Positions 16,408-24,836 of a stretch of DNA of 64,000 nt are shown in pieces (position 1 is the stretch's first letter; every line of letters starts with the position of its first letter). The stretch comes from Deltaproteobacteria bacterium (GTDB lineage Bacteria > Desulfobacterota > Desulfuromonadia > Geobacterales > Pseudopelobacteraceae), in the NCBI GenBank assembly GCA_021780495.1, contig JAJXYO010000026.1, positions 96,677 to 160,676 on the forward strand, in the 5' to 3' direction. The notes below the pieces were generated by a model. The model had not been told where the DNA came from, made no database searches, and saw nothing but the letters and a program-made list of their open reading frames with translations. The position numbers and the translations under genes are program-made.

Positions 16408-16756
16408 AGGCTGTGTCCGCGAAACCTCTCTGCTTGAATATTAACAAGGTATATTTTTGTTCCAATGCGCGCAGTTCCCCGCCAGCATGGCTTTTAAACC
16501 CCCCGCTTGCTTCTGCTGAGTCAAAATGCAACACGGCATTGACCGTAGTGGTTTATGCAACAATCTGAAAAAACGGCACAAACCGTTTGGCGCAAAAGAT
16601 GAAGTACGTATTGTTGGATGATGTCTTTTCTCCGGTTACTATCGGTATGCGTGCATTGGTTGATGTAAGGTAGGACGAGTTAAGCCATCCATCAGGGTTT
16701 TCGTCTTTGGTGGCCTGTCAGCTATAGATGGAAGGGCGTTGAAAAGGAGCTTCTCT
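16408..16756. other. Intergenic stretch, nothing clear
   Basis: About 350 bases before the nucleotidyltransferase. A small inverted repeat AAACGG/CCGTTT lies near 16575. No coding frame with an RBS and no convincing promoter was recognised. Confidence 0.5.
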
Positions 16757-17755
16757 ATGAAAATCATGCTTCCCGCCGCAGGTAAAGGAACCCGGTTACG
16801 TCCGCAAACCCAGACGAAAGCAAAGTCACTTGTTCATGTTGCCGGAAAAACCGTGCTTGAGCACATCATCGGTCGTCTCAATCAGCTGCCGGCGAGCGAA
16901 TACATTTTTATCATTGATGAAAATGGCCACCAGATAAGTGAGTTTATGGAAAGCAGGTTTCCCTCCCTTTCCTGTCGCTATGTCGTCCAGATGGAGCAAA
17001 AAGGTCCTGCCCATGCCATATCCCTGGCTACGTCTTTCGTAGAACAAGGCGAAGATCTGCTGATTGTCTTTAACGACACCATATTTGATACCGATCTCAG
17101 TCTGATTGATGACCATTGTGCCGGATGTGATGGTCTGATCTATTCCAAGGAGGTTGAGGATTATCAGCGTTTCGGCGTTAATGTCGTCAGGGACGGGGTA
17201 ATAATAGAGATGGTGGAGAAACCGGATACGCCCGTCTCAAAGTTGGCCCAGGTTGGACTGTATTACCTGAGAGATGGCGCCGATTTCATGCGGTATCTGA
17301 ATCAGACCATTCTTGACGAGGATATGGTCAAGGGCGAGTATTACCTGCCTGCTGTTTTTATGCGTATGATCCGGGATGGCAGGAAGTTCAAAGCGCCTGA
17401 AATAGATGCCTGGCTCGATTGCGGCAAACCTGAAACATTGCTTGAAACCAATAGCTACCTGCTCATTGGCCGTCATCATATCCACGGGGTGGCCATAGAT
17501 TCGGTGCTGATTGAGCCCGTTCACATTGAACAAGGGGCCGTTGTGCGGGGATGCATCCTCGGTCCGAATGTATCCGTTGCCGCCGGAAGCATCGTCGAGA
17601 CCAGTATTATCAAAAACTCGATCATAAATGGTAAATCGCACGTAAGAAATATGATCCTGCAAAACTCGATTCTTGGAGACGCGGTACATCTTATCAGTTC
17701 GGCCCGTCGTATGAACATCGGTGATCACTCTTCGATCGAATTGCAGTCAGGATAG
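16757..17755 (+). CDS. Sugar nucleotidyltransferase with C-terminal beta-helix segment
   Basis: A 332-residue enzyme of the glucose-1-phosphate thymidylyltransferase/GlmU-like group, forming an NDP-sugar from NTP and sugar-1-phosphate. N-terminal signature MLPAAGKGTRLRPQTQTKAKSLVHVAGK. Metal and base contacts are plausible at FNDTIFDTD and GVNVVRDGVIIEMVEKP. The C-terminal 100 residues show hexapeptide-like repeats (VLIEPVHIEQGAVVRGCILGPNVSV), as in long-form thymidylyltransferases. The start at 16757 has AAGGAG 7 bases upstream; the frame opening at 16739 (TTG) lacks one. It is isolated, so its product sugar cannot be tied to a pathway. Confidence 0.85.
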   Translation: MKIMLPAAGKGTRLRPQTQTKAKSLVHVAGKTVLEHIIGRLNQLPASEYIFIIDENGHQISEFMESRFPSLSCRYVVQMEQKGPAHAISLATSFVEQGEDLLIVFNDTIFDTDLSLIDDHCAGCDGLIYSKEVEDYQRFGVNVVRDGVIIEMVEKPDTPVSKLAQVGLYYLRDGADFMRYLNQTILDEDMVKGEYYLPAVFMRMIRDGRKFKAPEIDAWLDCGKPETLLETNSYLLIGRHHIHGVAIDSVLIEPVHIEQGAVVRGCILGPNVSVAAGSIVETSIIKNSIINGKSHVRNMILQNSILGDAVHLISSARRMNIGDHSSIELQSG

Positions 17756-17883
17756 TAACCGGGGATCTTTGCCACGATATGCACTGGAAAAATTTCCGGA
17801 GCGGTTGTCGATACAGCTTACAATTTTGACGTATGAGAATGCGCATTAGAATCTAATTGCAGTAACTACAGATGGTTATGGAA

Positions 17884-17899
17884 TGGCATGCTTGATGCT
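17884..17899 (+). promoter_or_regulatory. Possible sigma-54 (RpoN) promoter
   Basis: TGGCATGCTTGATGCT has GG and GC separated by exactly 10 bases, as in -24/-12 promoters. A start about 12 bases downstream would leave a short leader to the small gene at 17960. It is the best RpoN match seen in the window, but unproven. Confidence 0.45.
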
Positions 17900-17959
17900 T
17901 TTAACGTTGATATATCTACCCGTTATCAGGACATAAATTCAACTTGAAAGGAGATTGTC

Positions 17960-18175
17960 ATGCTCATCAGGGTTAAATATGTAGATAACCGATTTGATAT
18001 GGTCCGCCCAGAAATTCTGGATCATCTTCTTGAAACGGGCAAGGTGCGGGAATTTCAACGTCAAGACGGTTGGGTCATGCCTGACATCGGCAATCTGCGG
18101 CGCAATAACCGGAATGTCTATGCCGGCTCCGAACGGCGAACGGCGAGGACAGCCGAGCCGAGTGTTCAGAGTTGA
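17960..18175 (+). CDS. Small conserved-looking protein, 71 residues
   Basis: MLIRVKYVDNRFDMVRPEI opens a compact protein with a YAGSERR tail, a layout I recall from small proteins in Geobacter genomes (start MLIRVKY, end with a Y-x-G-x-ERR motif). Evidence that it is real: AAAGGAG lies 6 bases before the ATG and a sigma-54-like site lies upstream at 17884. No membrane segment or catalytic motif is visible. It precedes the PAS kinase gene by 210 bases, but linkage is uncertain. Function unknown. Confidence 0.62.
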   Translation: MLIRVKYVDNRFDMVRPEILDHLLETGKVREFQRQDGWVMPDIGNLRRNNRNVYAGSERRTARTAEPSVQS

Positions 18176-18385
18176 GTCCTCAATTGGTAATGGTTCGGAA
18201 AGCCACGCATACAGGCTGGCCCGCGCCGGGAGTGACGACGGCATGAGGCTGAATCCGGGGTGTTGCAGCGGTAACGTTAAATATTTTTTAAAAAAAACTG
18301 GATAATTGAATTTTGCGTGGTAAAATCGTGGCAGATACCCGGTGATTAACTGATCCATCTGTTTGGTGGATACGAGGACCTTGCC

Positions 18386-19933
18386 ATGCAGATAGAAACG
18401 CTCGCCGTTCCTCAGGAGGGACAAGCCAATTTTACGCGCGAGAATCAGGAATGGGAGCAGACCTTTGATGCTGTTTCCGATCTTGTATATATTGTTGACC
18501 GGGATCACACCATAATTCGCGCCAACCGTGCCATGACAGATCGTTGTGGTGAGCTGGCGGGGCGTAAATGTTTTGAAGTGATTCACAATCTGTCGCTCTG
18601 TCCTGCTAACTGTCCCCATGCCAGGTTGCTGGAAACGCAAAAACCACAACGAGTAGAATTTGAAATAAAAAACCCCCACGAAATCTTTGAAGTGTCCATC
18701 TCCCCGGTGTTGAATGCCGAAGGTCAGGTTACGGCCTGTGTCCATGTTGCCCGTGATGTTACCGAAAAACACAAGATTGAGCAGGCCTTGCAGGAGAGTG
18801 AACAACGTTTTGCCGTATTCATGGAACACCTCCCGCTGGCGGTAACCATTAAGGACAGCAGTGGAACCTGCCTGTTCGCCAATGAATATCTGAAAGACCT
18901 GTTTCATGCCGAGAATATGATCGGCCTGAGCGCAGGAGATTTGCTGTCGCCAGATGTAGCACTGAAGATGGCACAAGATGACCAGGAGGCTCTCACCCAG
19001 GGTTTGGGGTTGTATAAGGATATTATCAGCGAAAAAGATGGAAACGAACTGGTCTTTGACACCTATAAGTTTCCGATACCGCTTGCGAACGGCACTACCC
19101 TGCTGGGATCGATTTCCGTTGATGTTACCGAGAAAAAGCGCCATGAAAAATTGCTGGCGGCCCAACAACGACAGCTCGAAGAAATGAACAGATCGTTAGA
19201 GTCCCGCATTGAAGCAGCGGTTGCCGAACTACGTAAAAAGGATGATATCCTTATACAGCAAAGCCGTTTGAATGCCATGGGCGAAATGATCAGCAATATC
19301 GCGCACCAGTGGCGCCAGCCGCTTAACAATATAGGGCTGATTGTGCAGGGTCTGCAACTTGCCTATAAGGCGCATGATCTTACCATAGAGGAGCTGGATG
19401 AGGATGTTGCCGATACCATGAAGGTGCTTCAACAGATTTCGGAGACCATTGACGATTTTCGAAATTTCTTTAGTTATGAAGGTGAGGCAAACACCTTTCT
19501 GGTTAACGACCTGGTCGCGCGCGCGCTTTCACTCGTAGAGCCGTCCTTGAAAAGTAAAGGAATCGGGATAGAGCTCGATGAAACGGCCGAGGTTTCCGCT
19601 GAGGGCTACCCGAATGAGTACGTCCAGGCATTTCTCAATATCATGCTGAATGCCAGGGATGCGCTGGTGGAACACCAGCCGGCCCAGTCGCTTATCACCA
19701 TCCGTATCTTTGAAGAAAATGGGCGTTCAATAGTAACCGTTCGCGATAACGGAGGTGGCATCCGGGAAGACGTCCTGCCAAAAATATTCGACCCATATTT
19801 TTCCACAAAACAACAGGGTAAGGGAACCGGCATCGGCCTGTACATGGCCAAGATGATTATCGAGAAAAAAATGCATGGCCTGCTTTCTGCCCGCAACGTG
19901 GAGGGTGGGGCCGAATTTAGAATAGAGGTATAG
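18386..19933 (+). CDS. Soluble PAS-domain sensor histidine kinase
   Basis: A 515-residue kinase without membrane segments, so it senses a cytoplasmic signal. Residues about 22-135 are a PAS domain containing CPANCPHARLLETQ, a Cys-rich insertion suited to metal or redox sensing. Residues about 140-255 are a second PAS domain. A coiled coil (about 255-300) leads to the H-box IAHQWRQPLNNIG (phospho-accepting His about 309). The ATPase domain has an N-box (AFLNIMLNARDAL), VRDNGGGI, a G1/F region (IFDPYFSTK) and GTGIGLYMAKMII. No response regulator is adjacent, so it is an orphan whose partner must be encoded elsewhere. A weak GAGG RBS precedes the start. Confidence 0.92.
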   Translation: MQIETLAVPQEGQANFTRENQEWEQTFDAVSDLVYIVDRDHTIIRANRAMTDRCGELAGRKCFEVIHNLSLCPANCPHARLLETQKPQRVEFEIKNPHEIFEVSISPVLNAEGQVTACVHVARDVTEKHKIEQALQESEQRFAVFMEHLPLAVTIKDSSGTCLFANEYLKDLFHAENMIGLSAGDLLSPDVALKMAQDDQEALTQGLGLYKDIISEKDGNELVFDTYKFPIPLANGTTLLGSISVDVTEKKRHEKLLAAQQRQLEEMNRSLESRIEAAVAELRKKDDILIQQSRLNAMGEMISNIAHQWRQPLNNIGLIVQGLQLAYKAHDLTIEELDEDVADTMKVLQQISETIDDFRNFFSYEGEANTFLVNDLVARALSLVEPSLKSKGIGIELDETAEVSAEGYPNEYVQAFLNIMLNARDALVEHQPAQSLITIRIFEENGRSIVTVRDNGGGIREDVLPKIFDPYFSTKQQGKGTGIGLYMAKMIIEKKMHGLLSARNVEGGAEFRIEV

Positions 19934-20378
19934 CGTTACTGCAAATTCACGGATGAGCGCCGCTGATTCAAGTGCGCCAGGCGAGGGCTCTGTGTTCACG
20001 ATTTGAATGTTATATATTGAGCTGCCTGTAAAAAACCTAACGTTCCGTAACATGCCGCTATCTGGCACATATCCCCCCGCAGCCGTACCGTAATGTCCCC
20101 CCGCCTAAAAAACCTAACGTGCCGTCGATTGCCTCGTTACGTGCAACTACTCAATACAAAGAACAAATTTAGATAATTCTTTTGGCATATCTCATGAAAT
20201 AACCTGGTCTGATGACGTATCTCCACGCTGTGTCAGCTGTTATGGCCGAGGTTGAACAATTTTGGATCATGTCCGCGAACTGGCGAATTATGTCTAATGC
20301 CGAGCCGATCCGTGTCGATGCGCAGTCATGGTGGAGTGAGAATTGCCATGAGGAGTATGAATGAATTTGGAGGCATAA
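19934..20378. other. Intergenic stretch with a short duplicated motif
   Basis: About 445 bases between the kinase and the STAS gene. Apart from the duplicated 19-mer listed at 20030 no gene, terminator or clear promoter was recognised. Confidence 0.55.
20030..20125 (+). repeat. Two near-identical 19-bp direct repeats
   Basis: AAAAAACCTAACGTTCCGT (20030-20048) and AAAAAACCTAACGTGCCGT (20107-20125) differ at one base and are 77 bases apart. The sequence between them has C-rich runs. Purpose unknown; possibly a binding site pair or remnant of a dispersed repeat. Confidence 0.6.
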
Positions 20379-20672
20379 ATGACAGTGCGCATAGACAGTA
20401 CAGCAGGTCATGAGGAAGACGTCTGGACCATTTCCGGTTTGGAAGAGAATATTGACTCATTGTTGCTCTCACTGAAGCAGATTGAAAACCGCGGGACACG
20501 GGTTGTTACTATTGACTGCGGACAAATAGATGATGGCGACACAAGCAGATTGCAGCTTCTCAATGTCTGGATGCTGTGTGCCAGACTCAGGGGGTTCGAA
20601 CCGAAACTAGTGAATCTGAGTGACAGCTTGAAACAGACAATCCAAAATCTGGAGCTGAAGCACTGTGTTTAA
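20379..20672 (+). CDS. STAS-domain protein (anti-anti-sigma-like)
   Basis: A 97-residue single-domain protein. The pattern fits a STAS fold: an N-terminal strand pair (VRIDSTAGHEEDVWTISG), a central strand VVTIDCGQIDDGDTSRLQLLNVWM around the position where phosphorylatable Ser/Thr sits in SpoIIAA-like proteins (DTSRLQLL), and a C-terminal helix. The RBS TGGAGG precedes the ATG. It may act as a regulatory or MlaB-like binding subunit; no kinase, phosphatase or transporter partner is adjacent. Confidence in the fold is moderate because the sequence is divergent. Confidence 0.65.
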   Translation: MTVRIDSTAGHEEDVWTISGLEENIDSLLLSLKQIENRGTRVVTIDCGQIDDGDTSRLQLLNVWMLCARLRGFEPKLVNLSDSLKQTIQNLELKHCV

Positions 20673-20837
20673 CCAAGGCGGACTTGAACGATTTCAGGTC
20701 ACGCGATAGAGGTCGGTCAGACTCGAATAATGACCGGTCGATGGGACCGGTGTTGCAGGGATAAAGAATAGCCGGGCAACAGTCCCGGAACAGTCAGGAC
20801 AATACAACGGAAACCGTCCGTTTGGAGCGATGTCATC

Positions 20838-21848
20838 ATGAAACGCACTACATCTGGAGACAGTGACCACAATCAGCTGCGCTTGCGCCTGGAGTCTGAA
20901 AAGGCATCAGCACTTTTTTTGGGGCTGCCCACTTCAACGTATCAGGGAGGCATGCGAGCAATCGGTGTCGTCATCGAAAGTCTGCTGAAATGCAGCGGGT
21001 TCCATGATAGAGGCCGCAGCAATTGCAGCGATTACCGGTTGGAACAGAACGATGTCTATCTGCCGGATCTGCCTCGCGGCTTCGATGGGTATACCATCCT
21101 GCACCTGTCGGACTTGCACGCTGATGGTCTTGTTGATGGAGGTGAAGGCATCATACGCATTGTAGAGGCTACGCCTTGTGATCTCGCGGTATTGACCGGC
21201 GACTTCAGTTACAAGGAAGCGGATGTTTATTATGAACCCTGCCTTGAGTCGCTGGCGCCGATCATCCGCACAATTTCGGCTCGGGATGGAATCTTCGGTG
21301 TTCTTGGAAATCACGATCTTCTGGAGATGGTGCCGGCATTGGAGCGGATGGGGGTGCAGATGTTGCTGAATGATGCGGCCCAGCTGCAGCGTGGCACCTC
21401 TGAAATCATGTTAGCCGGAGTTGACGACCCACATTCCTATGAATGCCATGACCTGCGGAAAGCACTTTCTGCGGTAGGCCCCGATCAGTTCGCAATCCTG
21501 CTGTCTCATTCGCCGGAGATTGCAGCGGAAGCTTCCCGTTGCGGAGTTGATTTTTACCTGTGTGGGCACACGCATGGTGGCCAGGTTTGTCTGCCGGGAG
21601 GAATAGCGCTGTTTGCCAATGCTTCCTGTAACCGTCAATTTGTGTCCGGAAGATGGAGGTGTGGCGACATGCAGGGGTACACCAGCAGGGGGACCGGGTT
21701 TTCGTGCGCAGCCGCCCGATTTTTCTGTCCGCCGGAGATTACGCTGCATACGCTCCACTCCGGAAGCTTACCGGCCGAATTATGCAAAATTGCGGACGAA
21801 CACGGTGACCGCTGGCGCAACATTGCCGGGCATGCTGTCTTTGCGTAA
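20838..21848 (+). CDS. Metallophosphoesterase, YkuE/UDP-diacylglucosamine-hydrolase-like group
   Basis: A 336-residue calcineurin-type phosphoesterase. All metal-binding motifs are visible in order: LHLSDLHADG, LTGDFSYKE, GNHDLLE, LLSHSPE and CGHTHGGQVC. This arrangement is typical of dinuclear metal enzymes of the YkuE group. The N-terminal 80 residues lack a clear membrane anchor or signal peptide, unlike many YkuE proteins, so a cytoplasmic or peripheral location is likely. The RBS GGAG lies 10 bases upstream of the ATG. Substrate unknown (lipid, nucleotide or phosphoprotein). It is a single gene. Confidence 0.88.
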   Translation: MKRTTSGDSDHNQLRLRLESEKASALFLGLPTSTYQGGMRAIGVVIESLLKCSGFHDRGRSNCSDYRLEQNDVYLPDLPRGFDGYTILHLSDLHADGLVDGGEGIIRIVEATPCDLAVLTGDFSYKEADVYYEPCLESLAPIIRTISARDGIFGVLGNHDLLEMVPALERMGVQMLLNDAAQLQRGTSEIMLAGVDDPHSYECHDLRKALSAVGPDQFAILLSHSPEIAAEASRCGVDFYLCGHTHGGQVCLPGGIALFANASCNRQFVSGRWRCGDMQGYTSRGTGFSCAAARFFCPPEITLHTLHSGSLPAELCKIADEHGDRWRNIAGHAVFA

Positions 21849-21936
21849 TGGGCGCAACCCGCTAAATTTTACGCCAGGCGGAGCAGTATATCTGTGTATG
21901 GCAGTGCCATCCGCCTTTATTGTATGTTCCACCCGG

Positions 21937-21964
21937 TTGATTTACAGCGAAACCCTGCTATGCT
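21937..21964 (+). promoter_or_regulatory. Sigma-70-like promoter of the cold-shock gene
   Basis: TTGATT (-35) and TATGCT (-10) are separated by 16 bases. They end 48 bases before the cold-shock start codon. The hexamers match the consensus only in part. Confidence 0.48.
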
Positions 21965-22012
21965 TTGTTAAGCCAAACATCTGGCCGAGTCCACAATCTA
22001 AGGAGAATAACA

Positions 22013-22216
22013 ATGGCAACAGGAACGGTGAAGTGGTTCAACGACAGCAAAGGATTCGGATTTATTGAACAAGATGACGGCAGTGGAGACGTGTTTGTCC
22101 ACTTTTCTGCAATTGCCGGTGACGGATTCAAATCACTCGTTGAGGGTGACAAGGTAACGTTCAATGTTGTCAAAGGCCCGAAAGGCCTTCAGGCGGAAAA
22201 TGTCCAGAAAGCATAA
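22013..22216 (+). CDS. cspA: Cold-shock domain protein (CspA family)
   Basis: A 67-residue single cold-shock domain that binds single-stranded RNA/DNA, an RNA chaperone. RNP1-like KGFGFI and RNP2-like VFVHFSAI are intact, and the opening [14 protein letters not shown] is typical. The start at 22013 has AAGGAG upstream; the frame continues open to 21965 but that extension is leader sequence. The length equals that of the family. A sigma-70-like promoter lies just upstream. A large stem-loop follows in the spacer before the cyclopropane-synthase gene. Members occur in several paralogues per genome, so the letter in the symbol is nominal. Confidence 0.95.
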   Translation: MATGTVKWFNDSKGFGFIEQDDGSGDVFVHFSAIAGDGFKSLVEGDKVTFNVVKGPKGLQAENVQKA

Positions 22217-22229
22217 GTATATTCCGGAC

Positions 22230-22287
22230 TGCGAGATTCCAATCGCCCCGAACAGTGGCTCGAACATGGGGTGATTGGGTCTTCGCA
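22230..22287 (+). other. Long imperfect stem-loop between cspA and the cyclopropane synthase gene
   Basis: The arms 22230-22249 and 22268-22287 pair over 20 positions with two mismatches and a few G-U pairs, including CCAATCGCCCC with GGGGTGATTGG. The loop is 18 nt. It begins 14 bases after the cspA stop and ends 14 bases before the next ATG. There is no T-run. It may be a processed mRNA end, an attenuator or a leader structure controlling the downstream RBS. Confidence 0.65.
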
Positions 22288-22301
22288 ACAGGGCTCATAC
22301 T

Positions 22302-23579
22302 ATGAATAACCAAGGATCAAGCACGTGCGCCTGGCCGCATCCTGGCAGGAACGGTAACGCACACAGTAGCGACAGGGTCTATGCTGTTGATAGATGGCTG
22401 GTACATATGTTTCTGCATGCCCTCGGTGATCCGGCCTTGCAGGTGTGTTTGTGGGATGGGAAGGAAATCCCGCTGGCCGGATCCCGTCCCGGACTCGGCA
22501 TGGTGATTCATGACCGGGCTGCTCTCTGGCGCCTTCTGACCAATCCGCTTCTCCATTTCGGTGACGATTACAGCGCCGGACGGATTGAGATTGAAGGGGA
22601 GTTGGTCTCGTTCTTAGAAACCGTCTACCGGGCAATGGCTGGATCACCAAAGTTTCGACGAGTTTCCGATCCATCCGCCTATCGGCGTAATCAGCCACAT
22701 CTTAACTCTATCGCCGGATCGCGACAGAACATCCATCATCACTACGATATCGGCAACGATTTTTACCAGTTGTGGCTTGACGCGAACATGCAGTATACCT
22801 GCGCCTATTTTCCAGATCCTGCGGCCTCGCTTGAAGAGGCTCAAGTCGCCAAGATGGATCTGGTCTGCCGCAAGCTTCGCCTGCAGCCGGGACAGACGGT
22901 GGTTGAGGCCGGCTGCGGTTGGGGGGCGTTGGCACGTCACATGGCCAAACGCTATGGCGTCACGGTTCGGGCCTACAATATCTCGCACGAGCAGATCGTT
23001 CATGCCCGCCAGCGCTCAAAAGCAGAAGGGCTGGAGGGCCAGGTCGAATATATCGAGGACGATTATCGCACGATCAAAGGATACTACGACGTGTTTGTTT
23101 CGGTGGGTATGCTGGAACACGTCGGGCCCGACCATTATCAGGAGCTGGGCGCGGTGATCGATCGCTGCCTGAAAGAGCAGGGGACCGGCCTGATCCACAC
23201 GATCGGTCAAAACAGCGCAACACCCATGAGCCCCTGGTTTCTGCAACGAATTTTCCCCGGCAGCTATCCACCAACCATCAGGGAGATGATGGCGCTTTTC
23301 GAACCCAGTGAGTTCACTGTTCTGGATGTGGAAAACTTGCGACTGCACTATGCCAAAACGTGTGAGCACTGGCTCGAACGCTTTGAGCAGAACTTGAACC
23401 GGGTGCGGGAAATGTTCGATGAGCGCTTTATCCGGGCCTGGCGGTTGTACCTTTCAGGTTGTGTCGCCAATTTCAGTATCGGCAGCCTTCAGCTGTTCCA
23501 GGTCGTCTTCTCTCGCTCCACCAACAATCAGGTGCCCTGGACCCGGGACCACCTGATGGTCTCCACCGGTAAGTCCTGA
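22302..23579 (+). CDS. cfa: Cyclopropane-fatty-acyl-phospholipid synthase family methyltransferase
   Basis: A 425-residue SAM-dependent enzyme that adds a methylene or methyl group across a cis double bond of phospholipid acyl chains at the inner membrane. The N-terminal lipid-binding region (about 35-130) is followed by HHHYDIGNDFYQLWLD, the classic lead into the catalytic domain. SAM motif I is VVEAGCGWGALARHMA, and SVGMLEHVG and CVANFSIG-type C-terminal elements are present. Start 22302 (ATG, AGGG upstream) is preferred over TTG at 22275, which would lie inside the stem-loop. Its stop overlaps the next start (TGATG), so it is coupled to a flavoprotein. The product could therefore be something other than a plain cyclopropane. 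Confidence 0.9.
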   Translation: MNNQGSSTCAWPHPGRNGNAHSSDRVYAVDRWLVHMFLHALGDPALQVCLWDGKEIPLAGSRPGLGMVIHDRAALWRLLTNPLLHFGDDYSAGRIEIEGELVSFLETVYRAMAGSPKFRRVSDPSAYRRNQPHLNSIAGSRQNIHHHYDIGNDFYQLWLDANMQYTCAYFPDPAASLEEAQVAKMDLVCRKLRLQPGQTVVEAGCGWGALARHMAKRYGVTVRAYNISHEQIVHARQRSKAEGLEGQVEYIEDDYRTIKGYYDVFVSVGMLEHVGPDHYQELGAVIDRCLKEQGTGLIHTIGQNSATPMSPWFLQRIFPGSYPPTIREMMALFEPSEFTVLDVENLRLHYAKTCEHWLERFEQNLNRVREMFDERFIRAWRLYLSGCVANFSIGSLQLFQVVFSRSTNNQVPWTRDHLMVSTGKS

Positions 23580-24706
23580 TGGAAAGCTGTGATGTTCTCG
23601 TTGCCGGAGGCGGCCCGGCAGGTTCAACCTGCGCCGGACGCTTGCAGCAGGCGGGGCTTGATGTGCTGCTGCTGGACTCGCAGATCTTCCCGCGGCAGAA
23701 ACCGTGTGCCGGCTGGATAACGCCGCCGGTGTTTGATGCGTTGGCACTGGATGCCGATACCTACCGCCAGGGCAGGGTGCTCCAGGATATCGAGAATTTT
23801 CGAACCGGCATCATTGGCGGGGCTCCGGTCGTAACCCGCTATGGTACTACGGTCAGCTACGGCATCCGGCGCTGCGAGTTTGATCATTACCTGTTGCAGC
23901 GCTGTTGCGTGCGCCGGTCGCTGGGAGAACCGGTGACGACGATGGTGCGCCATGATAGCGGCTGGATCGTGAATGGGCGCATCAGGACCCGGCTTCTGGT
24001 CGGGGCGGGAGGACACTTTTGCCCGGTGGCGCGACTGTTGGGGGCACGGATCGGCAGAGAGGCGGCTGTTGCCGCTCAGGTAGCCGAGTTTGCCCTGAGT
24101 CCGGCAGAGGAGAACATGAGTAGTGTCCCGGCGGATACGCCGGCATTGTTTTTCTGCCGGGATATGAAGGGCTACGGATGGCTGTTCCGGAAAGGGAACT
24201 ATATCAATGTCGGCCTGGGACGTATGGACACGACACATCTTGTTCAGCATACCCGTGAATTTTGCACATTTCTGCAGCACCATGGGTACCTGTCAGCCGA
24301 TCTCGACGGCCGCTTCCAGGGGCATGCCTATCGTGTATATCAAGGGCAGGGCGGGCGAAACTGTATCGGGGATGGTGCGCTGCTGATCGGTGATGCCGCC
24401 GGAGTCGCCCATTCACACAGCGGTGAAGGGATCCTGCCCGCCATTGAGTCGGCCATGATGGCTGCAGATACCATCGTGTCAGCCAAGGGCGATTACCGGC
24501 GGGAAAAGCTGAAACCATATGCGGACAGCCTGACCGGCCGCTATGGTGCCGGAAGCGAAAAGGTCACACCATTACACGTCCCCTCGCTGTTTTTGAGAAT
24601 GCTCGGTGCCAGGCTGCTCTCCAGCAAGGGTTTTACCCGCCATATCGTGTTGAACCGCTGGTTTCTGCACGCCAATCAGAACATGCTGAATTCGAAACAA
24701 CACTAA
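23579..24706 (+). CDS. FAD-dependent oxidoreductase, geranylgeranyl reductase-like
   Basis: A 375-residue flavoprotein. Its N-terminal dinucleotide-binding motif is VLVAGGGPAGSTCAGRL, followed by PRQKPCAGWITPPV, the conserved substrate-side loop of the geranylgeranyl reductase group. The C-terminal FAD motif is GALLIGDAAGVAHSHSGEGILPAIES. Relatives saturate or otherwise modify isoprenoid or lipid chains. The ATG shares one base with the stop of the cyclopropane-synthase-family gene, so the two proteins are made together. A joint lipid modification, such as forming or reducing a methylated acyl chain, is a reasonable inference. The electron donor is unknown. Confidence 0.87.
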   Translation: MESCDVLVAGGGPAGSTCAGRLQQAGLDVLLLDSQIFPRQKPCAGWITPPVFDALALDADTYRQGRVLQDIENFRTGIIGGAPVVTRYGTTVSYGIRRCEFDHYLLQRCCVRRSLGEPVTTMVRHDSGWIVNGRIRTRLLVGAGGHFCPVARLLGARIGREAAVAAQVAEFALSPAEENMSSVPADTPALFFCRDMKGYGWLFRKGNYINVGLGRMDTTHLVQHTREFCTFLQHHGYLSADLDGRFQGHAYRVYQGQGGRNCIGDGALLIGDAAGVAHSHSGEGILPAIESAMMAADTIVSAKGDYRREKLKPYADSLTGRYGAGSEKVTPLHVPSLFLRMLGARLLSSKGFTRHIVLNRWFLHANQNMLNSKQH

Positions 24707-24836
24707 AACCCGCGTAAGGAATGTCAGGCCGGTAACAGATAGAGCGCACTCCAGGACTGATAAAAGACCCCCGTTTTCAGCCGCAATTCCGGCAATCACG
24801 CCATGAAGCGCCTCGCCGCCCGGCTGGGACGGCTTG

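Noticed and set aside
17939..19168. 409-codon antisense frame over the histidine kinase gene
   Set aside because: The opposite strand encodes a complete kinase with all motifs; the antisense product has no recognisable domain and no RBS.
20591..20612. tRNA-like GGTTCGAACC segment
   Set aside because: It lies inside the STAS coding frame and no acceptor or anticodon stems surround it.
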